From: Nemophila menziesii
Taxonomy: Eukaryota > Streptophyta > Magnoliopsida > Boraginales > Hydrophyllaceae
Reading direction: 5' to 3'
Assembly: GCA_029959085.1 (NCBI GenBank)
Contig: JARWIR010000001.1
Location: 14,623,730-14,687,729 of the forward strand
DNA length: 64,000 nt
This document shows, piece after piece, positions 20,534 to 32,036 of the stretch. Position 1 is the first letter of the stretch. Each line of letters starts with the position of its first letter. The notes below the pieces were generated by a model. That model did not search any database and was not told where the DNA came from. It worked only from the letters and a program-made list of their open reading frames with translations. The position numbers were made by a program, and so were the translations under genes.

Positions 20534-20930
20534 TTAGTGCTAGACGTACGATCCACCGATTCTAGAGCTTTAAATTATTTTCTAAATTGTGTAGCATTAA
20601 TTTATTTCTTTATACACAAATATTTGACATAACTATATGAAAGTAGGATTATAAGGGCTCGTTTGGAAATGCTTATTTTGGAGCAAAAAAGTGCTTTTGG
20701 AATATAATTTAAAATTTAAAATACAGTTGGTCATTAATGATTGGTCTTGAAAATGTTTTAAAAAGGCGAATAAAGGAGTTTCTAAATCAATCAGGCAGAC
20801 CAAGAAATCATTCTGTAGCATCATCAGCAACCGAACAACAACAATCAACAACTCAGATAATTCTTTCTATTACCACTTTCTCAGTTTCATTTGCTTTTAA
20901 TTCGTTTATTAGGGCTTTTTTAGGGTTCTT

Positions 20931-21653
20931 ATGATGGAACCATTTTCTGATGGCAAACACCTTTTTCCTAATTCTAATAGTGATACGAGTAATCAAAATC
21001 AACACAATAATAATACCCACATAATTCTTAAGGATTTGATAGCAGGTTTCGGTGACAAGAGATGTTTTAATTCGGTTATTTTATCTCCAGTGGTTATTCA
21101 TAAGTTTCAATTCCATTTCTCCCAACGAGCAAGTATGAATTTTAACACTTTAGATAATATTAATAACAGTAGAATAGGTTGTATTGTGGTGTTTTCAGCT
21201 GGGCTAAGATTGAATCAAAACAATAAAAAGAAAAGCATCGATATCAGGTATGAAGAAATAGTTACAATCCCTTCTCGTAGCCAAAGTAGGAGGTTACTCT
21301 TCGAAGTTTCTGAGGTCCTCTCCAAACACATCGATTGGAATACCAACAGAAAAAAGGTTAAGGAAAGTAAAGATGGTAGTTCTCAAAGGCGGTGGTATTT
21401 CGCTTATCCCTTTTCCTTTTTTTTATCTAAAGAGTTTAGTGGTTTTAATTATAAAACTGTCAGAAATAATTTCATCAAAATAGAGAAGAAAGACACCTGG
21501 TCTACATGCACTATTTATTTTTTTACGGGCTCTTTATTTATCAGACACCTCCTCTCTTTTAATAACACAAAGAGACACACTTCTCAAAATGAAAAAAGCG
21601 GTGGAAGATTTTATAGTGGAACCTATCATTGCCATGCAGACTCTTCGTTATAA
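20931..21653 (+). CDS. Unrecognised 240-codon ORF in LINE 5' region
   Basis: Open from ATG 20,931 (second ATG 20,934), 5' of ORF1 and within the LINE boundaries. The product is hydrophilic at the N-terminus (Asn/Gln/His-rich, NQNQHNNNTH) with no domain I recognise, no signal peptide and no clear membrane segment. The companion LINE at 56.4 kb has a different-looking 187-codon ORF in the same place, so the 5' region of this family may code for something. Plant L1 elements normally have only ORF1 and ORF2. Alternatives are a chance ORF in the leader or captured sequence. Confidence 0.35.
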   Translation: MMEPFSDGKHLFPNSNSDTSNQNQHNNNTHIILKDLIAGFGDKRCFNSVILSPVVIHKFQFHFSQRASMNFNTLDNINNSRIGCIVVFSAGLRLNQNNKKKSIDIRYEEIVTIPSRSQSRRLLFEVSEVLSKHIDWNTNRKKVKESKDGSSQRRWYFAYPFSFFLSKEFSGFNYKTVRNNFIKIEKKDTWSTCTIYFFTGSLFIRHLLSFNNTKRHTSQNEKSGGRFYSGTYHCHADSSL

Positions 21654-21835
21654 ACAAGGTGATTTCCGAGGTATAAGTAACATCAATAACCTTTTCACTT
21701 CCTTTAGTAAGTCAGATTATACTCTTCTCTTTTCCTGCTCTCTATCACGCTTTTCGTTCTCCTTCTTCTTTCACTGTGTCAGTTCATTTTAGGGTTCCTT
21801 CTTTAACTTTCATTTCACTCTTTTATTTTCCTTCG

Positions 21836-23585
21836 ATGGCTACTAGAGACCGGCATGCGCTACCTATAGTTCCCCTCAATGAAAACAATATCAAAACCTT
21901 AGGAGTTATTCAACTCAGTGTTAAAACTAAGAGATTCGAGCCTACTCGAGAAGAACCTTATCTTCTCATTTCAGCAATAGGACATACTACGGTTTTCCTT
22001 CATGGTTTCCGCAATCATATCAGAGAACGATGGGGGGTGAGAGGAGATTTCCGCCTTACCGAGGTTGAAGAAAACGTTTTAAAGTTGGAAGCATATCATG
22101 GTGGTGAGCTTGAACGGTTATGGAATCTCCGTCCAGGTATTTTTATTAGTATGCACTTTAGTTTCATTCCTTGTCAACAATTCACAGACCCTGCTAATGT
22201 TAAACGAGATTTCTCTTCCATTTGGGTGCAAGCCAGTAGGTTGGATTTCATCCAAAACACGGAACAAACCCTCCTCGTTATAGCCCCGTGTTTTTGGGAG
22301 ATGGAAGATATCGATTTCCCTGATATTGTTATTTCTGATGTTAAAATACTTCGTTTTAGGGTTCGTTTCAATGTTAAACAACCTCTTCCTCCTGGGTGTT
22401 ACCTTACTCGGGAAGAAGGGGCAGGTTGGGTGACGTTTCGTTATGAGAACGCAGGTTCCCTTTGCTTTAGGTGTGGTTGTATAGGTCATAGAGACGATAA
22501 GTGTGATGTTATTATTCTTCAAGAGGTTGAAGACCCTGATGAGCGTCGCAAAGTTACTTGGTCCATGGCTAACATTGCTCGCTATCCTCCTACACAACCT
22601 ATTTACGGAATTAGGAAAAAAGGTTGGTAATAAGTTCAAAAAGGCAGTTAAGGTTTTTTTCTGGGCTCGTAACAATGAAGGCAACTCTAAAGGTGGACAA
22701 GGTTTTGAACGAGGAGAAACGTCGAGTCCACGTAATCAGGATAGGGACATGGGAGGTTATTCGAAATCTAGAAACAATCGAGAACAACGCCAGGAAGAAG
22801 ATAGAGATCAAAGGTTTGATGGAGAACAAGAAGAGTGTAATGAGGAAGGTATTGAGTTTCGAGGGTCGGGTTTATTGAATGATGTGGTTCAGAAAATGTT
22901 AAGAAACGATGGAAGGAATCAGGATGGTAATAATAGACAGATTTGAGAAGGATTGGACCTCAACATTGCACAACCTGAAGGAGGTAAAACAGGAAGTGCA
23001 ACACCAACAAGAACTGGAACAACTGTTTGTAACTATGTTCGCAAAGGAAAAGGAAAAATACAAGAAGGACAAGAAGGTGGTGTTTTTAAATTAAGATTAA
23101 ACAATTTGAATCGACAGGAAACAAACAATTTCGAAGGCCTCACAAACAAGATCCAAAAAGAAATTGTTAAAAAAAGAAGACGTGAGTTTTATGAGCAAGT
23201 TACAGGAGAGAAACTTGGTAAATTGGAAAAGAAAAAAGAAGGTGTGGCTGGTAGAACACGTAGTGCGCGTCAACAAGGTGAACAAAATCCAAAAAGAATG
23301 AGGCTAGACGAGATGGGTAAAGGAAAAAAAGTGGTTTTTGTCGATAATAGCGATAGTGATACGAGTAAGGATGATGGGTTTGTGAACTTATCTGATTATG
23401 AAACAAGTAAGGAAAAAGCTCAAAAAAGAATTGATGAAGAAGATTCTCAGTTCGAGCCCTCTGAGGAAGAGGAAATGAACACTAATGAAGAAGGTAAGAG
23501 TAAGAATGGAGAGGAAGAAGATGTAGAGAGCGTCGAGGAGGTACAAAGTGTTAGGTCTCCCAAAAATGACAAAGATCCCTATTAA
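21836..23585 (+). pseudogene. LINE ORF1, DUF4283-like with zinc knuckle
   Basis: The likely start is ATG 21,836 (MATRDRHALP; the upstream in-frame ATG at 21,776 lies in leader-like sequence). The N-terminal RNA-binding-like domain is followed by a CCHC zinc knuckle, C-FR-C-GCIG-H-RDDK-C, at 22,463-22,504. The C-terminal half is first basic, then strongly acidic (EEDSQFEPSEEEE), ending just before ORF2. ORF1 proteins coat LINE RNA and form the RNP. A frameshift at an A6 run (22,616-22,621) and a TGA at 22,944-22,946 break the frame; the two downstream pieces share one frame. Confidence 0.8.
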
Positions 23586-23627
23586 CATCCAACTTGGAAG
23601 CGGTCATTCTCTGGCCGCCAGTGGAAA

Positions 23628-26600
23628 ATGAGTATTGCGTTTTGGAACTGTCAGGGCATACAGGCCCCTCTGACAGAATCCAATTGTAAGGCTCTTTTGA
23701 ACAGGATTAAGCCTGATATCTTTTGCTTTTGTGAAACTTTTCTTAAGAAGGAAGATGCTGGTATTATTTTACGTACTTTTGGTTTCAAAAACTATTTTAT
23801 TTTTGACCCCGTTGGTCTTGCCCACCATTCTGGTTTTTTTTGGGTTGTATGGCAGGATTCACTGCATGTAGACATTTCTTTTTGTAATAGGCACCTTATT
23901 ATTATGTATGTTAAGGACTCTATTTTCCCGTATTCCATTATTTTCATACATGCCCCGAACAATTATGAAGATAGACTTAATCTTTAGAATTATATTACTA
24001 CTTGGAATGATACCAATACTAAACCTTGGATTCTCATGGGTGACTTTAATAATATCCTTAATTTAGATGATAAATGTAGTTTAACACCCCCAAATACACA
24101 ACATATCCTGGACTTCAAAAAATTTATTCATAATAGTGGTTTGGCAGAAGTTAACTCTCATGGTTGTAATTACACTTGGACAAATAGACAAAGAGGGGAT
24201 CAAGTGGTTAAAACGAAAATTGATCGAGTTCTTGGTTCATATGAATGGTTTAAGTACTACCCAAAGGCACAAGTCTACATCCCTCCAGCAATAGGATCAG
24301 ATCATTCTCCGCTTATTCCTCCAACTGGATTCTCTTTCCCAAATAGGTAAAAAAGTCTTTAAATTCGAATCACATTGGTTGGATAATAATGAATGTAGGG
24401 AAGTAATACAAAATAGCTGGGAGGCTGTCGAAGAACAAGAATACATACAAAACTATTGTGCGAAGACACAAAATACCATTCAAGCTCTCTAAGTATGGAG
24501 CAAAAATACTTACAAAAACCACCAAGAAGAGATAAAAAAGATTCAGAAAAAACTGATCAAACTTACTAACTCGGCCCCAACTATAGAAAATCAAAACAAA
24601 GAAAAAGATTTACGTAATAATTTAAAATTTGAAATCACATGTGAGGAAAAATACTGGTCAGATAGAGCAAGACAACAATGGCTCACGTGTGGAGATAAGA
24701 ATACCAAATTTTTTCATATGGCAACAATGCAAAGAAGATCGATAAACAAAATCAAAAGAATAAAAAATGAACAAGAAGAGTGGATTGAAGAAATTACAGA
24801 GGTAAAAGCTAATTTACAAACTTACTATAATAATCTGTTCGTAGAAAAGGCTACTACCAACGAGAAAATTATTAAAGCCATGCGTTTTGTTCAAACAAAA
24901 GTGACGGAGGATATGAACCAAGTGCTGACGCAACAACCGACAATGGAAGAACTAGAAAAGGCACTAAAAAATCTATCCCCGACAAAAGCACCAGGCCCAG
25001 ATGGTCTCAACAGTAAATTTTATAATGAATTTTGGGATATTATTAAATTTGATGTGTTTAGAGTAGTTGAAGATTTTTTTAATAACAATATCCCGTTAGA
25101 ACATATGAATGATACTCTGATCACTCTTATCCCTAAAGGCCATATTCAAGAACTTTTGGGTGATTACCGACCAATTTCTTGTATTAACTTTGGGTATAAA
25201 CTTATAGCGAAAATACTAGCCAATCGACTTCAACAGTTTATGAATGAGATTGTTTCACCCACTCAGGCAGCTTTTATCAATGGTCGAGCAATTCAGGATA
25301 ACATTATGATTGCTCAGGAAATTTCGTTCTATATGCCCCGAAAAAGGAAAACCCCCAAACATATGGCAGGTTTGAAAATCGAGATGGCAAAAGAGTACGA
25401 CCAGGTCAGATGGGATTTTCTTCTCGGTCTTCTTATTAAATTGGGCTTTCACGGCAAATGGGTCAATTAGATAAAGAACTGCATCACATCGGTTACTTTT
25501 CAAATCAATTTTAACGGTGAACGATTACAGGAATTTACAGCAGGACGAGGACTTCGACAAGGAGACCCTCTGTCTCCGTTCCTTTTCTCTCTTATGACTG
25601 AAGCGTTAATTAGTTTAATAGAATCATCCAGTAAGACAGGTCTCATTCAAGGAATTCAAATTACGAGGAACTGTCCGAAAATATCTCATTTACTTTTTGC
25701 AGACGACTCACTTTTCTTTATCACGATTGATAAAACTAATCTACAGGCTTTTCATAATTGTCTAATCGAGTATTGTGAAGGTTCAGGACAACAAATCAAT
25801 TACCACAAATCAGCTATCGTTTTCAGCAATGACACTCCAACAGATTTACGTGATACGGTCAAAGAAGAATTGCAAATGGTAGAAACGGAGGACCTAGGTA
25901 AAGATCTGGGTATACCGTTATGCCACAAAAGATCAAAAATAGCTGCTCTTGAATGGATCGCGAAATTTTTTTTCTCCAGAACAGAAGGATGGAAAGCTAA
26001 ACTATTATCCGAAGGCGGGAAAGAAGTCTTAATTAAAGCTGTTTTACAAGCTATCCCGATCTACACTATGTCTATATTTTCATACCCTATTACGTTTTGC
26101 AAGAAATTGATGTTAGCTATTACTAACTTCTGGTGGAGTTCAGGTGAAAAAAACCGTATCCACTGGCTGGCATGGGAAAAATTGGCGTTTGGAAAATTAC
26201 TAGGAGTATTGGGATTCAGAGATTTTAAACGAATGAATACGGCACTACTAGCAGTGCAAGCATGGAGAATACTCCACAATCCTAACACGCTGGCTGCTCG
26301 TCTCCTAAAAGGTATTTACTTTCCAAATTCGGATTTTTTAAATATCAAACTCAGACAGAATAGAACTTGGAGCTGGGCAAGTATTATAGAAGGTAGAGAT
26401 TTTCTTAAACAACAAGGAATTTACCAGATTGGAAACGGAAAAACGATTAATATTTGGAACGACAAATGGATCGAAACGTCTTGGACCATTAAAAAACCCA
26501 CACAATTGCACACTTACAAAGGTTTATCAACTTTGGAAACCAAACAGTACGGAGTGGGATACAGACAAGATTGATGAACTATTCCCACAACCATTAATTT

Positions 26601-27751
26601 CTGAGATAACAAAAATACGTATTCTTAATCCGGATCTGGAAGATAAATTTATCTGGCCACATTCTAACGAAGGAACATATTCAACAAAAACGGGATATAA
26701 AATTATTACAGATATTGAAGTCCTTAATTCACCTCAAACAACAAACAGTATGGAAAACATCAAACCATCTCTCTGGAAAATTATATGGGATACTAATATA
26801 CTGAATAAGATTAGAATCTTTTGTTGGAAATCGTGCTGTAATGCAATCCCAACAGCCTCTAATTTATACGACAGGAAATGTTCCGACTCACCTATCTGCC
26901 CGTGGTGCCAAACAGAAAAAGAAACAGCGGAACACATTCTTCTTCAATGCACAGTTGACAAAACAATATGGGCAGCAACAACCTTACAAATTAAAATTAA
27001 AACGGAAGAAACACAAGAATTAAGAGAATGGATCCAAGGAATTATTCAAGCTTTTAGCTCAGGAGGTTGGGAGAAAACAACGGTAACCGACTATATTCTT
27101 GTTCTCCTCTGGAATATATGGAAAGCAAAGATGAAATCGATTCATGTATATCATACAATCGATGTTGATCAAATTATGAACACCACTCGTTGCCTGATGA
27201 ATGAGTTACATGGGCTATATTGGGAAAGAAAGATTTTTCAACAACCCAACACCAATGATAGACAACAACAAAGACCGGCTCTGATAGAAACAACAGAGGA
27301 CATTATTTTTACTTGTGATGCTTCTTTTAGTACTAAATATGAAAAAACAGGACTAGGTATCAATCAGGCAGACATAAGAACAGGAACAAAAAAGGAGTTT
27401 TCAACAACGTCTTTTTGCAAATCAGCCATTGAAGGGGAAGCTATAGCAGTCTTAGAAGCCGTTAATATCAGCTCAAAATACAAAGATAAGACGATATTGA
27501 TACAATCAAATAACCTTGAGCTTATACAAGGTATTCGGCGGATGTCAGTAGTTAGATGGACCATTCAACCGATTATTCGCCAAATATGGCGACGATCGGA
27601 CGTAGCAGGACCGATTTCTTTTCGGCATATCCCGCGAAGGATGAATAGTCTTGCAGATCATCTAGCAAAATTTGCTAGACATGGAGCCAACAACAGGAAG
27701 GAAGCAGAGTTCGACCATACTGGGAATTTCAATAAGATGGGTATAGGTTAA
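23628..27751 (+). pseudogene. LINE ORF2 (EN-RT-zf-RVT-RNase H), broken
   Basis: Domains in order: apurinic-type endonuclease (23,628-24,310; FWNCQGI, MGDFNN, GSDHSPL), RT (about 24,900-25,800; APGPDGL, DYRPISCIN, FADDSLFF), zf-RVT (about 26,770-26,960; C-x2-C...H...C) and RNase H (27,300-27,740; CDASF, EGEA, HIPRRMNSLADHLAKFARHG). Breaks: TAG at 23,985, a frameshift near 24,310, a stop near 24,490, TAG at 25,468 in place of a tryptophan, and a frameshift near 26,530. The RT motif A aspartate is glutamate here (KIEMAKEYD). ORF2 nicks target DNA and primes reverse transcription. About 1,370 codons if unbroken, typical for plant L1. Confidence 0.9.
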
Positions 27752-27968
27752 TGTGGTCTTAGTGGCTTCTCCCACATCTTTTGTCCAAAAAAAAAATGAA
27801 AAAAAAAATGAAAATTTTAAAAAATTATTAAAAATAAATTTGAAATCTAAAATTATTTTAAGTGCTTCTTCTTCACATAAAAGTGCTTTTCAGGATTAAA
27901 AAAACTTTTAAAATGCTAGAAGCACTTTTAAGTGCTTTTCCAAAAAAGCACTTCCAAACGTGCACTAA

Positions 27969-28980
27969 ATGAAGTAAGTCACTTTCCAGCACTTTAAACC
28001 CATCTCGAGTAAAACTTGTTCGAGCTTGACTTGTTTATAAACAAGCTCAATCTCAAATTACAATCTAAACTCGTCAATTAACAAGTATGCTCAAGCTTGT
28101 TCGTAAAAATCTCGTATATATTTTTGAATTGTAAATTAATATATTATTTCCTTGTAAATATATAATTAAACCTTCGATATTAACTTAAATATTTTTAATT
28201 TATTTACACTTTTATTTTTTTATTAATAGTACGCTTTATTCTTTTATACAACACACTCCATCCAATACTAAGCATTCATGGAACTTTTACTTCAACCATA
28301 AAAAAATAATTTGTTTATGAATAATTCATACTCGGCTAAAAAAATCATTTGATAAGTTAAATAAACAAGGTTCAACATCTGACTTGAATCGGTTTTATTT
28401 GAGCTCGACTCGAGAAATTAAACAAACAAGCATGTACATCTAGTATTAGACTTGACTCTACTCGTTTATATCCTATATGAAAGATTAGAGAAAGAAAATG
28501 ACATTCTTTTCGCAATTATGTAAACACAACAATTTATTTGTCCTAAAAACCGTTTTATATTTCCTTCCGAAAACTCAAGTTACGTCTGTTTGCATTCAAT
28601 AAAATCTCAATTTAATTAATAATACACTAGAACAATAAGATTATTTGTTTTACTTTTACTAATTCATATATAAATAACTCTTAATGAATCTTATTTATTA
28701 AAATTTCAAATGAAGTTTGAATTATTAAAATACTATTTTTAATATAATAAGTCCATTAAATTGTTTATTTAGTAATCAACACTTATCACTTAAGAAAAAC
28801 AAAATATGCCTAAAATATTGAAATAATTAATAACATAATTTTAGTTTTAAAAATAAGTAATAACACAAGTTTAGAGAGAGGTTAAAAAACTATCTCCTAA
28901 ATATTTTGATTTGTCGACTATCTCAATTAAATTTTGACATGAACACCTTGCATATGATCACAATATCTAAATTATTGAAT
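27969..28980. other. AT-rich spacer, possible decayed inverted-repeat element
   Basis: Between about 28,000 and 28,440, CTCGAG/GAGCTTG/GAGCTCGACTCGAG motifs face each other (AAACTTGTTCGAGCTTGACT at the left, TTTGAGCTCGACTCGAG at the right), suggesting a decayed MITE, but no TSD or clean termini are visible. The rest has no coding potential. Confidence 0.3.
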
Positions 28981-29022
28981 AGTTAAGAAACTTCACCCGG
29001 TGATTTTGACCCCTGAGCTACT

Positions 29023-30279
29023 TTGAATTTGCTATTACTAGCTGTGGCTAAGAAGCCCCCAGACCTCATTGACCCCACGTCTCGTATAAACCCGGATCTC
29101 CGATCACTCATGACCATGGATAGCCTCACACTATTCCACGAATCGCTGGAGAGTTGTTGGAGCGAGTCTTCCTTGATCCTCCTTTGTCTAGCTCAAAAGG
29201 TATGAAGAAGAAAAACCCTAATGTGTTTTGCTCGAATTGGATCCTGATTCTTGAAAAACACCAATCACCCGGTTTATGATCAAACACATAAACCCATATT
29301 CATCACCTCTCTACCGTAGGCAGTGGAATCTAGAACTATTATTGCTCATGTCAGTTCTTGCTTAGATTGACCGAGAGAATACACTTCATCAAATCCTAAA
29401 TTGAACCCTTATGATGTTGGTTCGAATGATATGATATTGATGATTGAAAGTGATGTTTCCCAGGTGGTAGGATCAGAGAAGGAGGTGAAATTATTCTTGG
29501 AAAAAGAATGGGAATATCTAAATATCCGCCAAGTGTTTGTGAAAATGCTTCAACTAACTTCTATGGATATACCTCAAGTATTTGACTATATTTCAAACGC
29601 AAATACTAGCTGGTCCATAGAGAACTTGCTCATACGATATCATATGGATGTACCTCAAGTATCTGATTTTTCCCATTCAAGTGTTAGTTAGTATGCAGAG
29701 ATTACTTTCCACCGGTCATCCATGGGAGTGCCTCAATTATTAATTGTTATTCCAATCTCAAAAGCTACAAAGTCCACATAAATAACGTTTTATCATTCTC
29801 CTAAGGTTGTACGTCAAGTATTTGATTACATATGTTATTCAAATGCCAGTGAGTCTTAAATAATGATATTAAACAACCTTACAAACCAAATAATGTGGTC
29901 ACCTTTGGGGATGAAAAGACCATTCAAGAACCCAAAATAGAATCTGGAAACTTGGTTGCCAGTTTTGTATGCTCGAGGTCAACCCAAACTAAATAAATAG
30001 AAGGGGAAAGAAGATTTACTTATATGTGTTTTTAACAATAGAAAATATACAAAAGGGATGGAAGTAGAGTACTTTGAACTAGTTGAAGGGGGGTTTCTAC
30101 ATCTTTTGAGGAAGATGACCTCATAATTGAACAAGCCCATAGTTTCTCCCTCATGGGATATATGTCGAGAAAAGAGTGAAGGACATGGTTAGTATTTGTA
30201 TAATCATCAAAGAATGGAATGTGGAATGTGAAGTGAGGAAACAACCTAGTGGGGGTCTCATCTATAAATTCAAGAAAGA
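29023..30279 (+). other. Unassigned region with short ORFs
   Basis: A 60-codon and a 96-codon ORF (29,023-29,205 and 29,401-29,691) occur here without recognised domains. The second covers a degenerate tandem motif giving MDIPQVFDY and MDVPQVSDF. The region ends at the 5' LTR and could be a decayed retroelement internal region or host sequence; I cannot decide. Confidence 0.3.
29560..29830 (+). repeat. Degenerate ~80-bp tandem motif
   Basis: Four decayed copies of a unit around ATGGATGTACCTCAAGTATT, at about 29,563, 29,645, 29,722 and 29,806 (spacing 77-84 bp), most followed by a TTCAAATGC-like block. Confidence 0.55.
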
Positions 30280-31787
30280 TGATGTCTCCTCATTTGTGAT
30301 AGATTAATATTAGGATGAGACATCATTTTTAGTGATTTAGAAGTCATAAATGTCGATTTTCTTGAGAAATAGTGCACTTTCCTATTTTGAGTCTTGATTT
30401 AGTAAAATAATATTTATAGAGCATATTGGGTTTAATTGTTTATTTAGTGTGTAGCTTTAAAGATAATTATGGAGCTTAATTAGAGTCCAAGTCAAAGACT
30501 ACAACTTATGGAAAGAGATTTGCATGGTAATTGGAGATATGGAAACAAAAGCTAAAAAGATGGAAAAGGAAAAGCTGCCTAAATCTGGGATTCTGCACCA
30601 CACGCATAAAGAAGTGCTATTTACCCCAAGAAATAGGTCGATTTTGGTAATTTCCTTTCATAGGGACAAAGATAATTCTGTGAGAATTCTTTTGGTATCT
30701 TATGGAGCTCAAACCGACCAATAACGAAGAAGATATGCTCAAAACGGTCCATCAGTGTTTATCTTTATTTCCATACGAATTTGAGTTGGGCTAGGAGTCC
30801 AATACTTTATCTCTTCCTCAAGAAAACGAATTAGGTCTTCTAAACACCTATAAATACACCCTTGCCTCATAGTAATTAGTTCTTAAGGTTTTATTCTTCC
30901 AGTTTATTGTAGAGAGCAAGATGATGTCTTTTGTAATTTCTTTTAGTTTATTTCCTTCAGGTATGAACTAAACTTCCCATAGCTTGGGTTTTGCATAATG
31001 TATAATCTATGAATTCTAATTCTTCTATATAAGTTTCTTTGGGAAATACATGTTTTAATCTGATATTAGCTACTTACTTAATATTTGTTTATGTGTTTTG
31101 ATTTATTGTCTTTCCTAGAACTGATCACTTTAGGATTGTTTTAATAGTAGTTAGATGGTCTCCTTGACATGGTGTTTAACTATTGAACCACCACATAATG
31201 TCTAGTGTCGATATTAGTTCTGACAAAACATGATTCTAACTAGATAGTCATTAGGGTTTGTTTTAATCACCATATCACCAATTGATTGTTGCGTTTGCTT
31301 AGAGCCTTGGTAGCGCTTGATAACTCTAAGAGTGTAACCACATCTTGGTTGTGCCGTAGCCCCCTTAGTCGCTCTCAAGGTCTAAGGTATGGGAATTTAG
31401 AATCCTGACTAAGTATACCAAGAGCTAATATTCTCCCTTATTAACTAGATTTATAGATAGAATTGAAAGGATTAGTGCATACTAGCAAAACCTAAGCTAT
31501 ATCTCTCATCTCATATTCTTAATCTTTTACTTTTTTGTCTTTTAATTTCTTAGTTTTAGTTATTAATTTCGAATTCTGTTTTTTTTTTCTGTCTTTAATT
31601 ATTTACTTTTACTCGTTATTTCTACTCACGCGATTAACACACTTAAGTCCCTGAGAACGAACTCAACTTACTAACTAAAACTTGCATACGTCCTGTAATA
31701 CTTGCAGTACTGTGCCTGTCTAGGGTGAGAGTGCGTAGTTTCTTGACTTAATTTTATCTTATTTTTATCACATCCTAGGCAACACCA
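30280..31787 (+). repeat. 5' LTR
   Basis: Begins TGATGTCTCCTC and ends CCTAGGCAACACCA (TG...CA), 1,508 bp. Boundaries are supported by the solo LTR at 40,245-41,786, which has the same ends in reverse orientation, and by the primer site 6 bp downstream. Confidence 0.85.
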
Positions 31788-31793
31788 AGTTTT

Positions 31794-31811
31794 TGGCGCC
31801 GCTGCTGGGGA
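31794..31811 (+). promoter_or_regulatory. Primer-binding site (tRNA-Asp type)
   Basis: TGGCGCCGCTGCTGGGGA resembles the complement of the plant tRNA-Asp 3' end used by Athila-type elements (usual form TGGCGCCGTTGCCGGGGA); the differences are tolerable as G-U pairs. Confidence 0.85.
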
Positions 31812-32036
31812 CTTGTGTCTCGTTAGCATGTGGGTTATCTATTTCGAGTAGTAGTTTTTAATTAGTTTTTATTTTTCAGTTTTTAGTTTTTATTTTCCCA
31901 GATTTACGCTTGTGGTTTGCTTTAGTCTTTTTCAGGTTTCACAGTGTTTAGTTCTTGGTCTCCTTTATCGGAGCCTGAGAGGAGCTTCAGACCTTACAAC
32001 AAACGAGTTCGTGAGGAAAGAGCCTTAAGAAGAGTA

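Larger units (their letters stand above)
20765..27808 (+). mobile_element. Nearly full-length L1-type LINE (LINE-1a)
   Basis: About 7.0 kb with a 5' leader, an extra 5' ORF, ORF1 (gag-like with zinc knuckle), ORF2 (endonuclease, RT, zf-RVT, RNase H) and an A-rich tail (27,787-27,808). Flanks TGAAAATGTTTTAAAAA (20,748-20,764) and TGAAAATTTTAAAAA (27,809-27,823) are a plausible TSD differing by a 2-base indel. The insertion lies within a Tourist MITE. ORF1 has one frameshift and one stop; ORF2 has three stops and two frameshifts, so this copy is recent but dead. Confidence 0.85.
20655..27965. mobile_element. Tourist-type MITE split by a LINE
   Basis: Left end GGGCTCGTTTGGAAATGCTT and right end AAGCACTTCCAAACGTGCAC are inverted repeats. 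TAA flanks both (20,652-20,654 and 27,966-27,968), the Harbinger/Tourist TSD. The original MITE is about 270 bp; the rest is the LINE at 20,765-27,808. A 38-bp piece of its right end (27,902-27,939) is found identically inside the MULE derivative at 16,871-16,908. Confidence 0.8.

Noticed and set aside
22118..22684. 188-codon minus-strand ORF
   Set aside because: It is antisense to the LINE ORF1 zinc-knuckle protein and has no domain of its own.
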